From Marivita sp051251565 (lineage in GTDB: Bacteria; Pseudomonadota; Alphaproteobacteria; Rhodobacterales; Rhodobacteraceae): DNA of 64,000 nt. The stretch is from positions 310,001-374,000 of the forward strand of contig NZ_JBPOFB010000003.1 of NCBI RefSeq assembly GCF_051251565.1, in the 5' to 3' direction. The position numbers and the translations under genes are program-made. Positions within the stretch are counted from its first letter, which is position 1. Every line of letters begins with the position of its first letter. The notes under the pieces are model-generated. The model was not told where the DNA came from. It saw only the letters and a list, made by a program, of their open reading frames with translations, and did not search any database. Shown here one piece after another: positions 26,328-35,272 of this stretch.

Positions 26328-29300
26328 ATGGCTATCAATCCAAGCCTGCTGACCAATCAACAATTGGCTACAGCAATCTACATCGCATATTATGATCGTG
26401 CAGCCGATCCCGTTGGATCAACGTTCTGGGAAGAAGCAGTCGCAAACCCGAATGTTTCGCTCGAAAACATCGCTACGCTGTTCGCAACCCAGCGCGAGAC
26501 GCTGGCCGAGTATCCGTTCTTCTTGGACCCGCAACCGGCTCTGGCAAACGACTTCATCGTTGATCTTTATCTTAACCTCTTCAACCGTACGCCAGACGCT
26601 GCTGGCCTCACTTTCTGGAGCGGCGTTCTTCAGGGCTCTATCGCTGGTGAGAATGACATTTCCGTCGGTCAGATCGTAATCGAGATCCTGCTTGGTGCGC
26701 AGAATGTTCCGGGTGGAACCCAGGATCAGACGACGATCATGAACAAGATCGACGTTGCAACGGCCTGGACCAACGCAGCTGAAGAAGCTGGCTTGACCGG
26801 CGAGAACGACTACATGGACAGCAGTGCCTTGCAGGCAAGCGCCAAGTCGATCCTGAACCAAGTGACAAGCGACTTCTCGTCTGTGATCGCCGCTCAGGCA
26901 GCAACACAAAACTTGTTTGATGCCGCGTCCGGTGAGCTTGCAGCTGCAACCGCCGCAGCCGCAGCCATCTCCGCAGCCGCCGCGGAAACCGCGCAGCAAA
27001 CTGCAGAGATTCTGGAAAGCTCGGTCATCAATCTCGCAAGCGCACAGGCATACAAAGCCGCAGCAGATGTGGCTAAAGCTGCCGCAGACAAAGCCGTTGT
27101 TGACGCTCAGGCAGCAGCAACAGCAGCGAACGAATTCGCTGCTGCGGCACAATCCACTGACAGCGTAGCTGACGGCGAAGAAGCTTCGGCAGCCGTTGCT
27201 GCAGCCGCTCTTGCGCTCGAAGCAATGCGTGCCATACAGACTGAAGCCACTGCGAATGCGGCAACTGCCGCCGAAGCTGTCATCGCGTTGACACCGGCCA
27301 CCCCGGTTCTGCCGACAGTCCCGACAAACGAGTCTGAAGCACAAATCCTTGCAGAAAATGCAGGCGACAAAGCAGCAGCATCGCTTGCAGAGGCCAATGG
27401 CACGCAGGCAGCCGCTGACACACTTGAGCTTGCTGTCGAAAACCTCGATACGGCTGTGGCTTACAAAACTGCCGCAAACGCAGCAAAATCTGCTGCCGAT
27501 ATCGCTCTTGCAGACGCACAGGCAGCGGCAAGTGCTGCTGGTGTCTTTGCTGGCTTTGCGGCCGCGACACCCAACCCCGACGATGGCGATATTGCCGCTG
27601 GAGCAGCAGCGCGAGCTGCAGAGCTTCTTGCCGCAGCACAAGCGGCAGTGACGAAGGCCACCGCGGAAGTTGAAAGCGCAAATGCCGCTGTTGCAGGCGA
27701 GTCGCCCGCACAACAAGCAGACGCACTGACAACCCTCGCAGATGCCCGTTCGGCGCTGGAAGTTGCTTTGACGGCGTTCAATTCTGCAGGGACCGAAGCG
27801 TCGGCACAAGACCTTGCCAGCGCTGTTGCCTTCCGCGATGCGGCCGCAGCAGCAAAGAGCGATGCTGACGACGCGCTTGCGGCGGCAGTAGTTGCAGAAG
27901 AAGCGGCGGCTGACTTTGCCACCGCAGCAGCCGCAACGGCAAGTGCCGCAGATGATGTGGCGGCTGATGCAGCAGTAAACAATGCGAACACGGCCAAGAT
28001 CGCGGCGACGCAGCATCTTGCCTTGGCAGAACAGAAGCTGACTATTGCAACCAACTTGGCTGATCTTTCGCAAGCGGCTGTCGATGCGCTGAACGCAGCG
28101 ATGGAAGCAGTTGCAGACGCAAACACTGCGATTGCAGCGGCTAAGATTGCAGTCGAAGCGGCTGACGATGCAGAAGATGTAGTGTCTGCTGCGGACTATG
28201 CAGATGCGGCAGAAGCAGCACAGATCGCGGCACAAGCCGCCTTTGACGCTGCGACATCTGCTGTGGCGGATGCAGACGCGGCTCTCGCAGCAGCTCAGGC
28301 AGCACCTGGATCGTCTGATGACGGTTCTGCAAACGCTGCTCTGGCGCTTGCCTCCGCGTCCTTGCTTGGCGCGTCTGCTTATGCCGGTTTGGCAAACGGT
28401 GAAGTTGCGAATGCGACCAACGCGGTTGCAGCAGCTGAGGCGATTGCTGATGCACAAGCTGCCCTGAACGATGCTGCAACCCTCTTGGGTGTTGCTGGTG
28501 ACGAAAAGACAGCGGCTGACGTTCTTGAAGCTGGGCTGACGCCGGACATCAACGTAGATGAACTGGACGAAGCACAAGCGTACCTTGCTCAGGCAATTGT
28601 TGCGAAAGATGCAGCAGAGGCGGCACTTGATCAGGCCGAAGCTGCGTTTGTTGCTGCAAATGAAGCAGCGGAAGCATCAGCAGCCTCTGACGGATCAAAC
28701 GACAACGCAGCTGCACAGTTGTTGCAGGATGCGGCGGCTCAGGCTGTTGCGGATGCCGAAGAAGCTGTTGCAATAGCGCGTGCAGAAGTGGCGGATGCAG
28801 AACTTGCTGTGTTCGAAAACAGCTCCAACACGTATTTCTTGACGACAACAGAAGACATCATTTCTGGTGGACCTGCGGCAGACACGTTTGTTGCACCGTT
28901 TGTCGCTGCCGAAGGAACCGTTTTCCTTGGTATCTACGGTGAACGTTCGATCCAGACATTGGGTCATCCGGACGTCCTGGACGGCGGCGGTGGCATTGAC
29001 AGCCTTTATGCTGACATGCGTTTTGACTATGATGGTCAGTTTGGTGGTGAAGACGAACCCGAGCCCACCCTGACCAGCATTGAAAACATCTTCCTGCGTT
29101 CGGTTCAGGACACGGCAGCCCTGTCGTTGGAAAATGCAGAGGGCGTAGAGCAGGTTTGGAGCCACCGTTCCACAGAAGACCTTCGCGTGGGTGATGTGCA
29201 GAACCTGGTGACATTCGGCATGCGGGATGTGAAAGAGGGCACAACGTTCAACGTTGAGTACGATCCCACCGCGCACCCGGAGGGTGACAACTTTGCTCAG

Positions 29301-31013
29301 GCGCTCGTTCTCGATGGCGTTGGTGACGAATTCGAAGATGTTGATTTTGTGCTCACTGTCAGGGACAGCAGCGCTCAAGTAGACGAGCTGAATATCACAG
29401 CGACAGGCGAAAACTACATCGACATCGACCTGAACGGTAACGCTGGGAAGCTTACAGATATCACCATCACTGGTGACGAAGGCGGTATTTTGAATATCAC
29501 CGAAATCGACGGTGAGGATAACGGCTTTAGTGACGTTGGCGACCTCGAAACACTCGATGCAACTGCATATACGGGTGATCTTTCTATCGATCTGGAAGAT
29601 GCTAGTGATAGCAGCGACTCGCTCACGTCGGCTAAACTGGGCAGCGGTGATGACTATTTGCGTGTTCATGCGAGTGCAATCAACTCATTGAACAGCGATC
29701 TTAACCCGTACCCCTCACAGCCTTTCAACGGCAATCTGAATAACGAACCATTCACCGACAACGACGTAATTCTTGATGGTGGTGACGGGGACGACACGCT
29801 GGAAGCGTTTATAGGTGTTAGCTACGATTTCAGCTTGGTTCCAGATGGCCCCGGTTTCGATTTCACCAATGTCAGCAATTTCGAAACTCTGGTGTTGGAT
29901 TTGGATCCATCGATCAACTCGGATGCACTGATAATCAATCGTTCTGCAGAGATTATTGACCTGAGCGATACCGACTTCACGACGTTGGTCATGGACTTTG
30001 GGATCGACATGGTTAACAGCAACGATCTCACGATCAAAGGTTCGGCTGATTTCGCCAAGTTTGAATTGAATGGTACTGTTGTCGACTCAAACAATAGCGA
30101 GGATGGAGCGATCATTCTTGAGGGTTTTGAAACGGTCGAGATCGATATCAACGCCGACTTTGGCGGTGAGGACGACGTTTCGCCATTTAACCCCGCTATA
30201 GATGGCATCAACATGGTTGCTGAAGACCTGGTGACTGCGACCATCACGATTGATGACGGCTTTACCGCTAACGTGAATTCGTTGGAAGCTGACAAGCTTG
30301 AAACCCTGACCATCAATTTGGGTGAAGGAAGCGGCTTTGCTGGACCGATCGCAGGTAGTGCAAATGCGTTGACCACGGTGACCATCACTGGCGACAACGC
30401 GTCGGGCGCAACTTTGTTCTTCGGTAAAGAAGAAGAAAGCCTTGAGACAATCGACGTATCGGCGACGGATGGTTCGGTTATCGTTGGGTTCGAAGCTCCG
30501 ATCACACAGGAACTGACCGTTAAGGTCGGCGAAGGTAACCTGTATTATGGCTTTGCAGACACCCATACTGACGCCGATGGGGGCTCTGCCGGTCCCGATG
30601 GTCAGTTGAACCTTGGTACAGCTGATTTGTACGTCAGTGGCAACTTAACGGACATCAGCTCAGTGGACCTTGGCGAGGACTCGTTGGACGAACAAGACCT
30701 GATCACCCAGATGAGCGATGCACGGGAAACGTTCCAGTTCCTGGGTGACGACATCGGTACTGTTTGGATCAGTGACTTTGACACCAACACCGGTCAATAT
30801 GGCGATCGCCTTGATTTCTCGGCGTTCGAAGATCTGACCGCTGATGATCTGGTCATCTTCTATAACGACGATCTGCTCGGTGATGACGATACTCTTGCTA
30901 TTACTACCGACGACGTCGGCACCTTTATCACCAGCGAATTGTTCGACGGAGAAATCCTGTTGCTCGGTGTCGATGCCACGGATGTTGCGCACAGCTTCAT
31001 CTTCGCGGCATAA
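26328..31013 (+). CDS. Giant secreted/surface protein: DUF4214 head, Ala-rich repeats, beta-rich tail
   Basis: A 1561-residue protein with ribosome site GAGGGA before ATG 26328. Residues 1-190 hold two DUF4214-type units (IYIAYYDRAADPVGSTFWEEAV and LYLNLFNRTPDAAGLTFWSGVL). Residues 195-832 are five degenerate Ala-rich helical repeats. Residues 835-1560 are Asp/Gly/Thr-rich beta sequence with only two calcium-binding RTX-like patches (DGGGGIDSL near 885, DGGDGDDTL near 1151). The end (LLLGVDATDVAHSFIFAA) resembles C-terminal type I secretion signals. There is no N-terminal signal peptide, which also fits type I export, but no type I ABC/MFP genes are in the window. A role as adhesin or S-layer-like protein is inference. 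Confidence 0.75.
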   Translation: MAINPSLLTNQQLATAIYIAYYDRAADPVGSTFWEEAVANPNVSLENIATLFATQRETLAEYPFFLDPQPALANDFIVDLYLNLFNRTPDAAGLTFWSGVLQGSIAGENDISVGQIVIEILLGAQNVPGGTQDQTTIMNKIDVATAWTNAAEEAGLTGENDYMDSSALQASAKSILNQVTSDFSSVIAAQAATQNLFDAASGELAAATAAAAAISAAAAETAQQTAEILESSVINLASAQAYKAAADVAKAAADKAVVDAQAAATAANEFAAAAQSTDSVADGEEASAAVAAAALALEAMRAIQTEATANAATAAEAVIALTPATPVLPTVPTNESEAQILAENAGDKAAASLAEANGTQAAADTLELAVENLDTAVAYKTAANAAKSAADIALADAQAAASAAGVFAGFAAATPNPDDGDIAAGAAARAAELLAAAQAAVTKATAEVESANAAVAGESPAQQADALTTLADARSALEVALTAFNSAGTEASAQDLASAVAFRDAAAAAKSDADDALAAAVVAEEAAADFATAAAATASAADDVAADAAVNNANTAKIAATQHLALAEQKLTIATNLADLSQAAVDALNAAMEAVADANTAIAAAKIAVEAADDAEDVVSAADYADAAEAAQIAAQAAFDAATSAVADADAALAAAQAAPGSSDDGSANAALALASASLLGASAYAGLANGEVANATNAVAAAEAIADAQAALNDAATLLGVAGDEKTAADVLEAGLTPDINVDELDEAQAYLAQAIVAKDAAEAALDQAEAAFVAANEAAEASAASDGSNDNAAAQLLQDAAAQAVADAEEAVAIARAEVADAELAVFENSSNTYFLTTTEDIISGGPAADTFVAPFVAAEGTVFLGIYGERSIQTLGHPDVLDGGGGIDSLYADMRFDYDGQFGGEDEPEPTLTSIENIFLRSVQDTAALSLENAEGVEQVWSHRSTEDLRVGDVQNLVTFGMRDVKEGTTFNVEYDPTAHPEGDNFAQALVLDGVGDEFEDVDFVLTVRDSSAQVDELNITATGENYIDIDLNGNAGKLTDITITGDEGGILNITEIDGEDNGFSDVGDLETLDATAYTGDLSIDLEDASDSSDSLTSAKLGSGDDYLRVHASAINSLNSDLNPYPSQPFNGNLNNEPFTDNDVILDGGDGDDTLEAFIGVSYDFSLVPDGPGFDFTNVSNFETLVLDLDPSINSDALIINRSAEIIDLSDTDFTTLVMDFGIDMVNSNDLTIKGSADFAKFELNGTVVDSNNSEDGAIILEGFETVEIDINADFGGEDDVSPFNPAIDGINMVAEDLVTATITIDDGFTANVNSLEADKLETLTINLGEGSGFAGPIAGSANALTTVTITGDNASGATLFFGKEEESLETIDVSATDGSVIVGFEAPITQELTVKVGEGNLYYGFADTHTDADGGSAGPDGQLNLGTADLYVSGNLTDISSVDLGEDSLDEQDLITQMSDARETFQFLGDDIGTVWISDFDTNTGQYGDRLDFSAFEDLTADDLVIFYNDDLLGDDDTLAITTDDVGTFITSELFDGEILLLGVDATDVAHSFIFAA
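26910..28823 (+). repeat. Five Ala-rich protein repeats of about 122-137 residues
   Basis: Within the large protein an aromatic anchor followed by an Ala-rich helix recurs at residues 242, 379, 502, 624 and 752 (for example AYKAAADVAKAAADKAVVDA and AYKTAANAAKSAADIALADA), giving periods of 137, 123, 122 and 128. The copies are diverged in DNA, so this is an old repeat, not a recent tandem duplication. It probably forms long coiled or bundled helices as a stalk. Confidence 0.75.
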
Positions 31014-31036
31014 ACCCAGCGACGATGGTAAAAACG

Positions 31037-31067
31037 ATGGGGGCGCTTCGGTGCCCCCATTCTCTTT
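31037..31067 (+). terminator. Rho-independent terminator of the repeat protein gene
   Basis: A 10-bp stem (ATGGGGGCGC with GTGCCCCCAT, one G-T pair) closed by a TTCG tetraloop and followed by TCTCTTT, starting 23 bases after the stop codon. Confidence 0.85.
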
Positions 31068-31513
31068 GGAACACGCCTGACAAAACCGACCAGCTTCATC
31101 ACAAACCGTAACGTAATTACACAGTCCATAATCCGTAAAGCCGATACGCGACTTGATGAACATCCAACCGCTCAACGCGCAGAGTGCCGTAAACCCACGG
31201 ACCCGCGTGTCCATCAATTATCACTCAGTGTGACTGGATTTTTGAGTGTGAGAGGGTTCCCCCAAGTTTTCTAATCCGCTGTCCTTCGGCATCCTGATCC
31301 ACGTCGAACTTTCAGAGAATACATTATCGATAGATAAGGCAAGTTAACTTATAAATTCAGGTAATTTATTTTGGAAAAGAGCAGCATGAAGTAACCAAAT
31401 TGTGGGAGCGGCGTTGGCTTGGACGGATCTAGTGCGATATATAGAACTGGTTCAGGCCACCCAAAAACCCAAGTATTCTCCAGTAATTCGAATTTCCTGG
31501 TTGCAATCAAGCT
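31068..31513. other. Intergenic region, no gene seen
   Basis: About 450 bases without a credible reading frame. The second half (from about 31310) is AT-rich and should contain the promoter of the histidine kinase gene at 31514; no clear -35/-10 pair was found by eye. Confidence 0.4.
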
Positions 31514-32863
31514 ATGAATAGAGTCGTTCCAGGAAAAACAGAGAGCTTTTCAGCTGAAAATCTCCGAGCGGAAATTCTGCGCTATTTACGTGCAAAGCGT
31601 CCAACTGCGCATCGACTTAACGAACACGAAAAGCGATCTATGCCAGCCACTCGGCCCCTAAACCGGATCAAAGCGAAATCACGGAGCGAAATGCCGTATA
31701 CTGGATTGCTCCAAACCCTCGAAACTCTTGAAGTGGAGGCTTTGGAACGGACAGCCGTTTTTGATACCATGGCAGACGGTGTAGCGATACTTGAGAAAAG
31801 TGGTGCAGTGACCTACGCAAACCCTGCGCAACTTAAAATGCTGGGAGCAGAAAAACTGCAAACAGTCCTGGGCCGACCATGGACCGACTTTTACGACAAA
31901 AAGGACGTGAAGGAACTCTCGAACGTCGCCAAATCCTCACTCCGAAAAGCCGGGAAATGGCAAGGTTTTGCGCGCGCACGTCGTTTGGACGGCAGTTATT
32001 TTAAAAAACGCCTGAGCGTGACCTTGTTGCCCAACGGCAGTGTTGTGTGCGTGTCAAACGACGTCTCGCTCAGTGAAGATCTCAGAAGGCAAGAAAACCT
32101 CCTCAAGCAACGGTTGGACGCAGCCCGCCAGCTAGAGACGATCAACCTGTTAACGGCTGGCCTCACACATGACATCAGTAATCTGATCGGGCTGATTTCC
32201 CTAACCTCAAAAGTCGCAGACATACCTCCGGGACTTACCCACGACGAGCTGCAAGAGGCCATGATCGTTATCAATTGGGCGTCAGACCAAATGGTGGATT
32301 TACTAACACCTATCAAGTCACTCGGGCGCCAAAGCCTTCCACCGAAGACCAAGGATTTGGGCGCTATTGTTGAGAAAGTCACGCATCTTCTTGGACTTGG
32401 GTCTGGCCCCGAGTTGAACGTGGTATCCGATCTTCCGGATGATCCGCTGGTCGGGTATCTTGTTGCAGGACAGCTTTTTAAAGTTCTCCTGAACATTGGA
32501 TTAAATGCACGCGATGCGTTGGGTGACGGTACGAAAGAGATCAAACTCACACTGCGCAAAGGACCGTTCGTGTCAGGATCAGCACGGTTTGACGTGGGCC
32601 AAATCCCTGTCGTGCCCTACGCAATCATCAGCGTTTCGGATACCGGCAATGGCATTTCTCAAATCGTGCGGGACCGTATGTGGGATACCAGTTTTTCAAC
32701 AAAGACTGATCAGGGAGGTTCAGGCCTAGGCCTTCCGATTGTCGCGGAAATCATTCGCGGGATCGGCGGTGCAATTTCCGTCAATACTCAGCATGGAATG
32801 GGCACCGTATTTCACGTTCTATGGCCGCTAAATGCCAGCGTGACTGATCACACACGTCAATAG
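31514..32863 (+). CDS. Soluble PAS-domain histidine kinase
   Basis: A 449-residue cytoplasmic kinase with no membrane helix. Residues about 80-190 form a PAS domain (FDTMADGVAILEKSGAVTYANPAQLKMLG). The phosphorylated site is probably His219 in LTAGLTHDISNLIGLI, an NtrB-like arrangement. The ATPase domain shows the N-box LNIGLNARDAL, DTGNGIS and GSGLGLPIVAEIIRGIGG. The next gene, 15 bases downstream, encodes a membrane-anchored receiver-like protein. The N-terminal 70 residues are basic and of unknown role; ATG 31514 lacks a strong ribosome site, so a start further downstream, such as ATG 31640 or 31691, is possible. Confidence 0.85.
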   Translation: MNRVVPGKTESFSAENLRAEILRYLRAKRPTAHRLNEHEKRSMPATRPLNRIKAKSRSEMPYTGLLQTLETLEVEALERTAVFDTMADGVAILEKSGAVTYANPAQLKMLGAEKLQTVLGRPWTDFYDKKDVKELSNVAKSSLRKAGKWQGFARARRLDGSYFKKRLSVTLLPNGSVVCVSNDVSLSEDLRRQENLLKQRLDAARQLETINLLTAGLTHDISNLIGLISLTSKVADIPPGLTHDELQEAMIVINWASDQMVDLLTPIKSLGRQSLPPKTKDLGAIVEKVTHLLGLGSGPELNVVSDLPDDPLVGYLVAGQLFKVLLNIGLNARDALGDGTKEIKLTLRKGPFVSGSARFDVGQIPVVPYAIISVSDTGNGISQIVRDRMWDTSFSTKTDQGGSGLGLPIVAEIIRGIGGAISVNTQHGMGTVFHVLWPLNASVTDHTRQ

Positions 32864-32878
32864 AAAACCGGAGTCGCT

Positions 32879-33706
32879 ATGCTGCTTTCTTTTAAATCTA
32901 ACGCTCATGATGCGTCGATTCCCCAGCATGATGCCAACGGGTTCTCCCAGAACCGTATGTTCCGAACGCCGCGCCGTCGCAGCAAGGAGGCGGGGGCAGA
33001 GCGTAACAACGTGATGCTGACCGGCATTTTTCTCAGTGGCAGTGTAATGATTGTGACCGCAGCCTTGTTTCTGGGCGCCAAATGGCACTTCTTCGCTGCG
33101 TTGGGATACGCGCTACTCCTTCAGATTTGCGTGCTGGTCTGGGTTTTCTTCAGCACTCGCTTGTTTCGATCAATAGCCACGAGGCAACTGACGCCTCGCA
33201 AGGATCGAACGACACCAGAACTTAAGACTGAAATCCGCAACGTTTGGTTTAGCTACGTGGACCAACCAAACACAGACACATCGTTGCAAATTGCGTGCGC
33301 GGCCCCCAACACGGCACATACCCGCCGCATTTGCACGGAGCTGGCCGATCTTGGGCACGAACTTCATCACAACACACAAACGGAGGCCATTTTTGACAGT
33401 GTTATAAACCGGTCAGACGCCTGGAATTTTGTTATTGTCGACCTTGATCTGTTCGAAGAGGCGGAAACAGCCGTGGATGATCTGTTTGCCTTTCGCGCAA
33501 CCTGCCCCGGGATTCCTGTCTTGCTGATATCCAGCGGTGTTGGTCAGGATGATTTGTCACGTGAGCGAAATCCAATTTCAGATGGAATACTGCGAAAACC
33601 AGTTTTCCGGAAAAGACTGATTGAAGGCATCGCATCAGCTCAAGAAAACTCTATGCTACGCTTCGAAGAAACTCCAAAACAGCGCATTCATTCTATTGGA
33701 AGGTAG
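32879..33706 (+). CDS. Membrane-anchored receiver-like protein
   Basis: A 275-residue protein with two transmembrane helices (about 45-65 and 70-92) and a C-terminal receiver-like domain (about 125-260). The phosphoacceptor position Asp188 (VIVDLDLF) and the Lys of LRKP are present. The acidic pair that binds magnesium is replaced by IACAAPN, so phosphorylation may be lost or altered. There is no DNA-binding domain. It lies 15 bases after the kinase gene and is likely its partner, perhaps a membrane-located adaptor. A receiver fused to membrane helices at its N-terminus is uncommon. Confidence 0.6.
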   Translation: MLLSFKSNAHDASIPQHDANGFSQNRMFRTPRRRSKEAGAERNNVMLTGIFLSGSVMIVTAALFLGAKWHFFAALGYALLLQICVLVWVFFSTRLFRSIATRQLTPRKDRTTPELKTEIRNVWFSYVDQPNTDTSLQIACAAPNTAHTRRICTELADLGHELHHNTQTEAIFDSVINRSDAWNFVIVDLDLFEEAETAVDDLFAFRATCPGIPVLLISSGVGQDDLSRERNPISDGILRKPVFRKRLIEGIASAQENSMLRFEETPKQRIHSIGR

Positions 33707-33742
33707 ACATCCATCTATACGCCAAGTTTGACAGATGTTCTA

Positions 33743-33779
33743 CCACCAACATCGGCATCATATGATTTGATGTTGGTGG
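33743..33779. terminator. Perfect 11-bp inverted repeat between convergent genes
   Basis: Arms CCACCAACATC and GATGTTGGTGG flank a 15-base loop that itself contains the palindrome ATCATATGAT. It sits between the convergent receiver-like gene and NYN gene. No U-tract follows, so a bidirectional terminator is only one option; a protein-binding site is another. Confidence 0.4.
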
Positions 33780-33941
33780 AAGTCACTACAATGCGAGGGC
33801 CCATAACGACCTCAATTCTGTAGAACTTCGGCCAAAAAAACAATGCCACAAAAAAATCGGCGACTAAAGGAAACTTTTGCAACTGGTTCTTTATGTCATG
33901 AAGTCCACGTTGCTCGGGTTGCGTGCAAATGAATCGAGTAT

Positions 33942-34490
33942 TTATTCAGCCGCCATCTGTGCAACCGATGATCCCATCTCCGCACGAAAATCGTCAATGT
34001 CGATGAAATCATCTACTGCACGTCGAAGCTCGACAGCAGGACGGCATCCGTCGGCGTTCAAGGTGCTTACCAAAGTGACACTGACACCCAGCCTCTGGGC
34101 TTCTGTCACTGCGTAGACATAATCAACACTGTTCCCAATCAAGTAAATTTGGTCGACGGATTGTGCCTGAAGAACCAAGTCCACAGCGATCTCAGCAGTG
34201 ATCGAGCCTTTTATCCGACGATTGCCTGGATCATTCTCGAAGGGGCGGAGCATTTTACGAAACACGCGGTATCCATTGTACTCAAGCCAATCAAGAACTT
34301 TGATTATCGAATTTTCGAAGCCGTCGTTTTCGACAACTACATTATAATATTTGATAAGCCGCAAACGACCCATACTAGAAAAACTTGTTCGCAGTTTCCG
34401 GAAGTCAGGCTTTAGTCCAAGACCTTGCGACACGATGCTCAATGCATGACCATCTATTAGAACCGCAATATTTTCTTTTCTAAGTGACAT
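33942..34490 (-). CDS. NYN-domain (PIN-like, LabA/DUF88-type) protein
   Basis: A 182-residue protein of the NYN/LabA family, which have a PIN-like nuclease fold. The conserved acidic positions are visible: IAVLIDGHAL at the N-terminus, KGSITAEIAVDLVLQAQ in the middle, and IYLIGNSVDYVYAVTEAQRLGVSVTLVS in the C-terminal half. The usual SGDSDF motif is changed to GNSVDY, keeping one acidic residue. ATG 34490 is chosen over 34508 because GGAGG lies 5 bases upstream. It stands alone and is convergent to the receiver-like gene. An RNase role is known for some relatives only; activity here is uncertain because of the altered motif. Confidence 0.75.
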   Translation of the reverse strand: MSLRKENIAVLIDGHALSIVSQGLGLKPDFRKLRTSFSSMGRLRLIKYYNVVVENDGFENSIIKVLDWLEYNGYRVFRKMLRPFENDPGNRRIKGSITAEIAVDLVLQAQSVDQIYLIGNSVDYVYAVTEAQRLGVSVTLVSTLNADGCRPAVELRRAVDDFIDIDDFRAEMGSSVAQMAAE

Positions 34491-35272
34491 ATGTCCTCCG
34501 AAATCCAAACAACGATAGCTTGTCGCAATATGAACTTCAGTTACAATTGCGCTTTAGGGTTTCAGGCACCACCAAAAGGGCAGACGGACTTTCGATTTAG
34601 AAATGACCTTTTGTGAAGCATGTCTTCTATTCAACAAACCACCACTAAGAAAAAAAGCCCCGCCAAAAATGGCAGGGCCTAGTTGAGGTAGCTACATTCG
34701 TAAATGCAGCTATAGAGCGGTAGCAATGAGACTTTGTATCTTCTGCCAACTATACTGTCGCACCCTCAAATGATGGATTTCCTTATCGTTTGATCAGCAG
34801 CTCGGCACAATAGCGCAACCCGATGGACTTTGACGCACCTCAACCTGCAATTATTTGATCGCAAAACGCAGGGGTAAAAAGGCCGTCTGCATACCCTCTG
34901 ACCTTGCTGAAATCATAGTCCGCAAGTTCAACTGTGGCTCGCCGTGGTATGCCCATTGCGATACAATGTCTGTGATGTTAGCGTTCCACCGCTGTGAGAT
35001 GGATACCGGACGCCGTGGTCATATGGCCGTTGCACACTGCATGGCATTCAGCTCGTCAGATAACTTGTTTTTTTGACTCACATTTTTGAAGCATGCGCAC
35101 AAATTCCCTGAAATGCCCGGTACACCGGCGTACCCACGACGAAAAAGCGCCTTTGGAGCTTGCGATTAGCGAGATTGTCGGACGATGATCCTGTCTCCGT
35201 TGAATCCCTTGAAATCATTGACCTGCGCGTCAACGCAACGCAGAGTTAAGTCATAGTGATGAAAGATTTCAG
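34491..35272. other. Gene-poor 780-base region before T6SS locus 2
   Basis: No reliable protein gene is seen. A plus-strand frame of 73 codons (34855-35076) has no family resemblance or ribosome site. A minus-strand terminator lies at 34650-34678 and a 9-bp hairpin (AGCTGCATT/AATGTAGCT with one wobble) just upstream of it on the same strand, so a small RNA or very short gene may be encoded there. The last 50 bases contain TTGAC-N6-GTCAA (35218-35233), a short dyad upstream of locus 2. Confidence 0.4.
34650..34678 (-). terminator. Rho-independent terminator on the minus strand with no obvious gene
   Basis: Read on the minus strand: GCCCTGCC, a 6-base loop ATTTTT, GGCGGGGC and then seven T. 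The 8-bp GC-rich stem with one G-T pair and the T-run are typical. No annotated-quality minus-strand gene lies upstream, only a stretch with a hairpin, so it may end a small RNA. Confidence 0.7.

Noticed and set aside
26418..28577. 719-codon open frame on the minus strand, Cys/Arg-rich
   Set aside because: It is the complement of the Ala-rich repeats; the codon bias of GCA/GCT leaves the antisense frame open. The plus-strand protein has domains and a ribosome site.
26910..28823. Possible CRISPR or recent tandem DNA repeats in the Ala-rich stretch
   Set aside because: The repeat is only at protein level with degenerate copies of about 122-137 residues; no short identical repeats with spacers are present.
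34681..34740. tRNA-like hairpin near the minus-strand terminator
   Set aside because: Only one 9-bp stem is present; no cloverleaf, TTCGA loop or acceptor pairing can be drawn.
34855..35076. 73-codon plus-strand frame before locus 2
   Set aside because: No ribosome site, no recognisable family; kept only in the description of the intergenic region.
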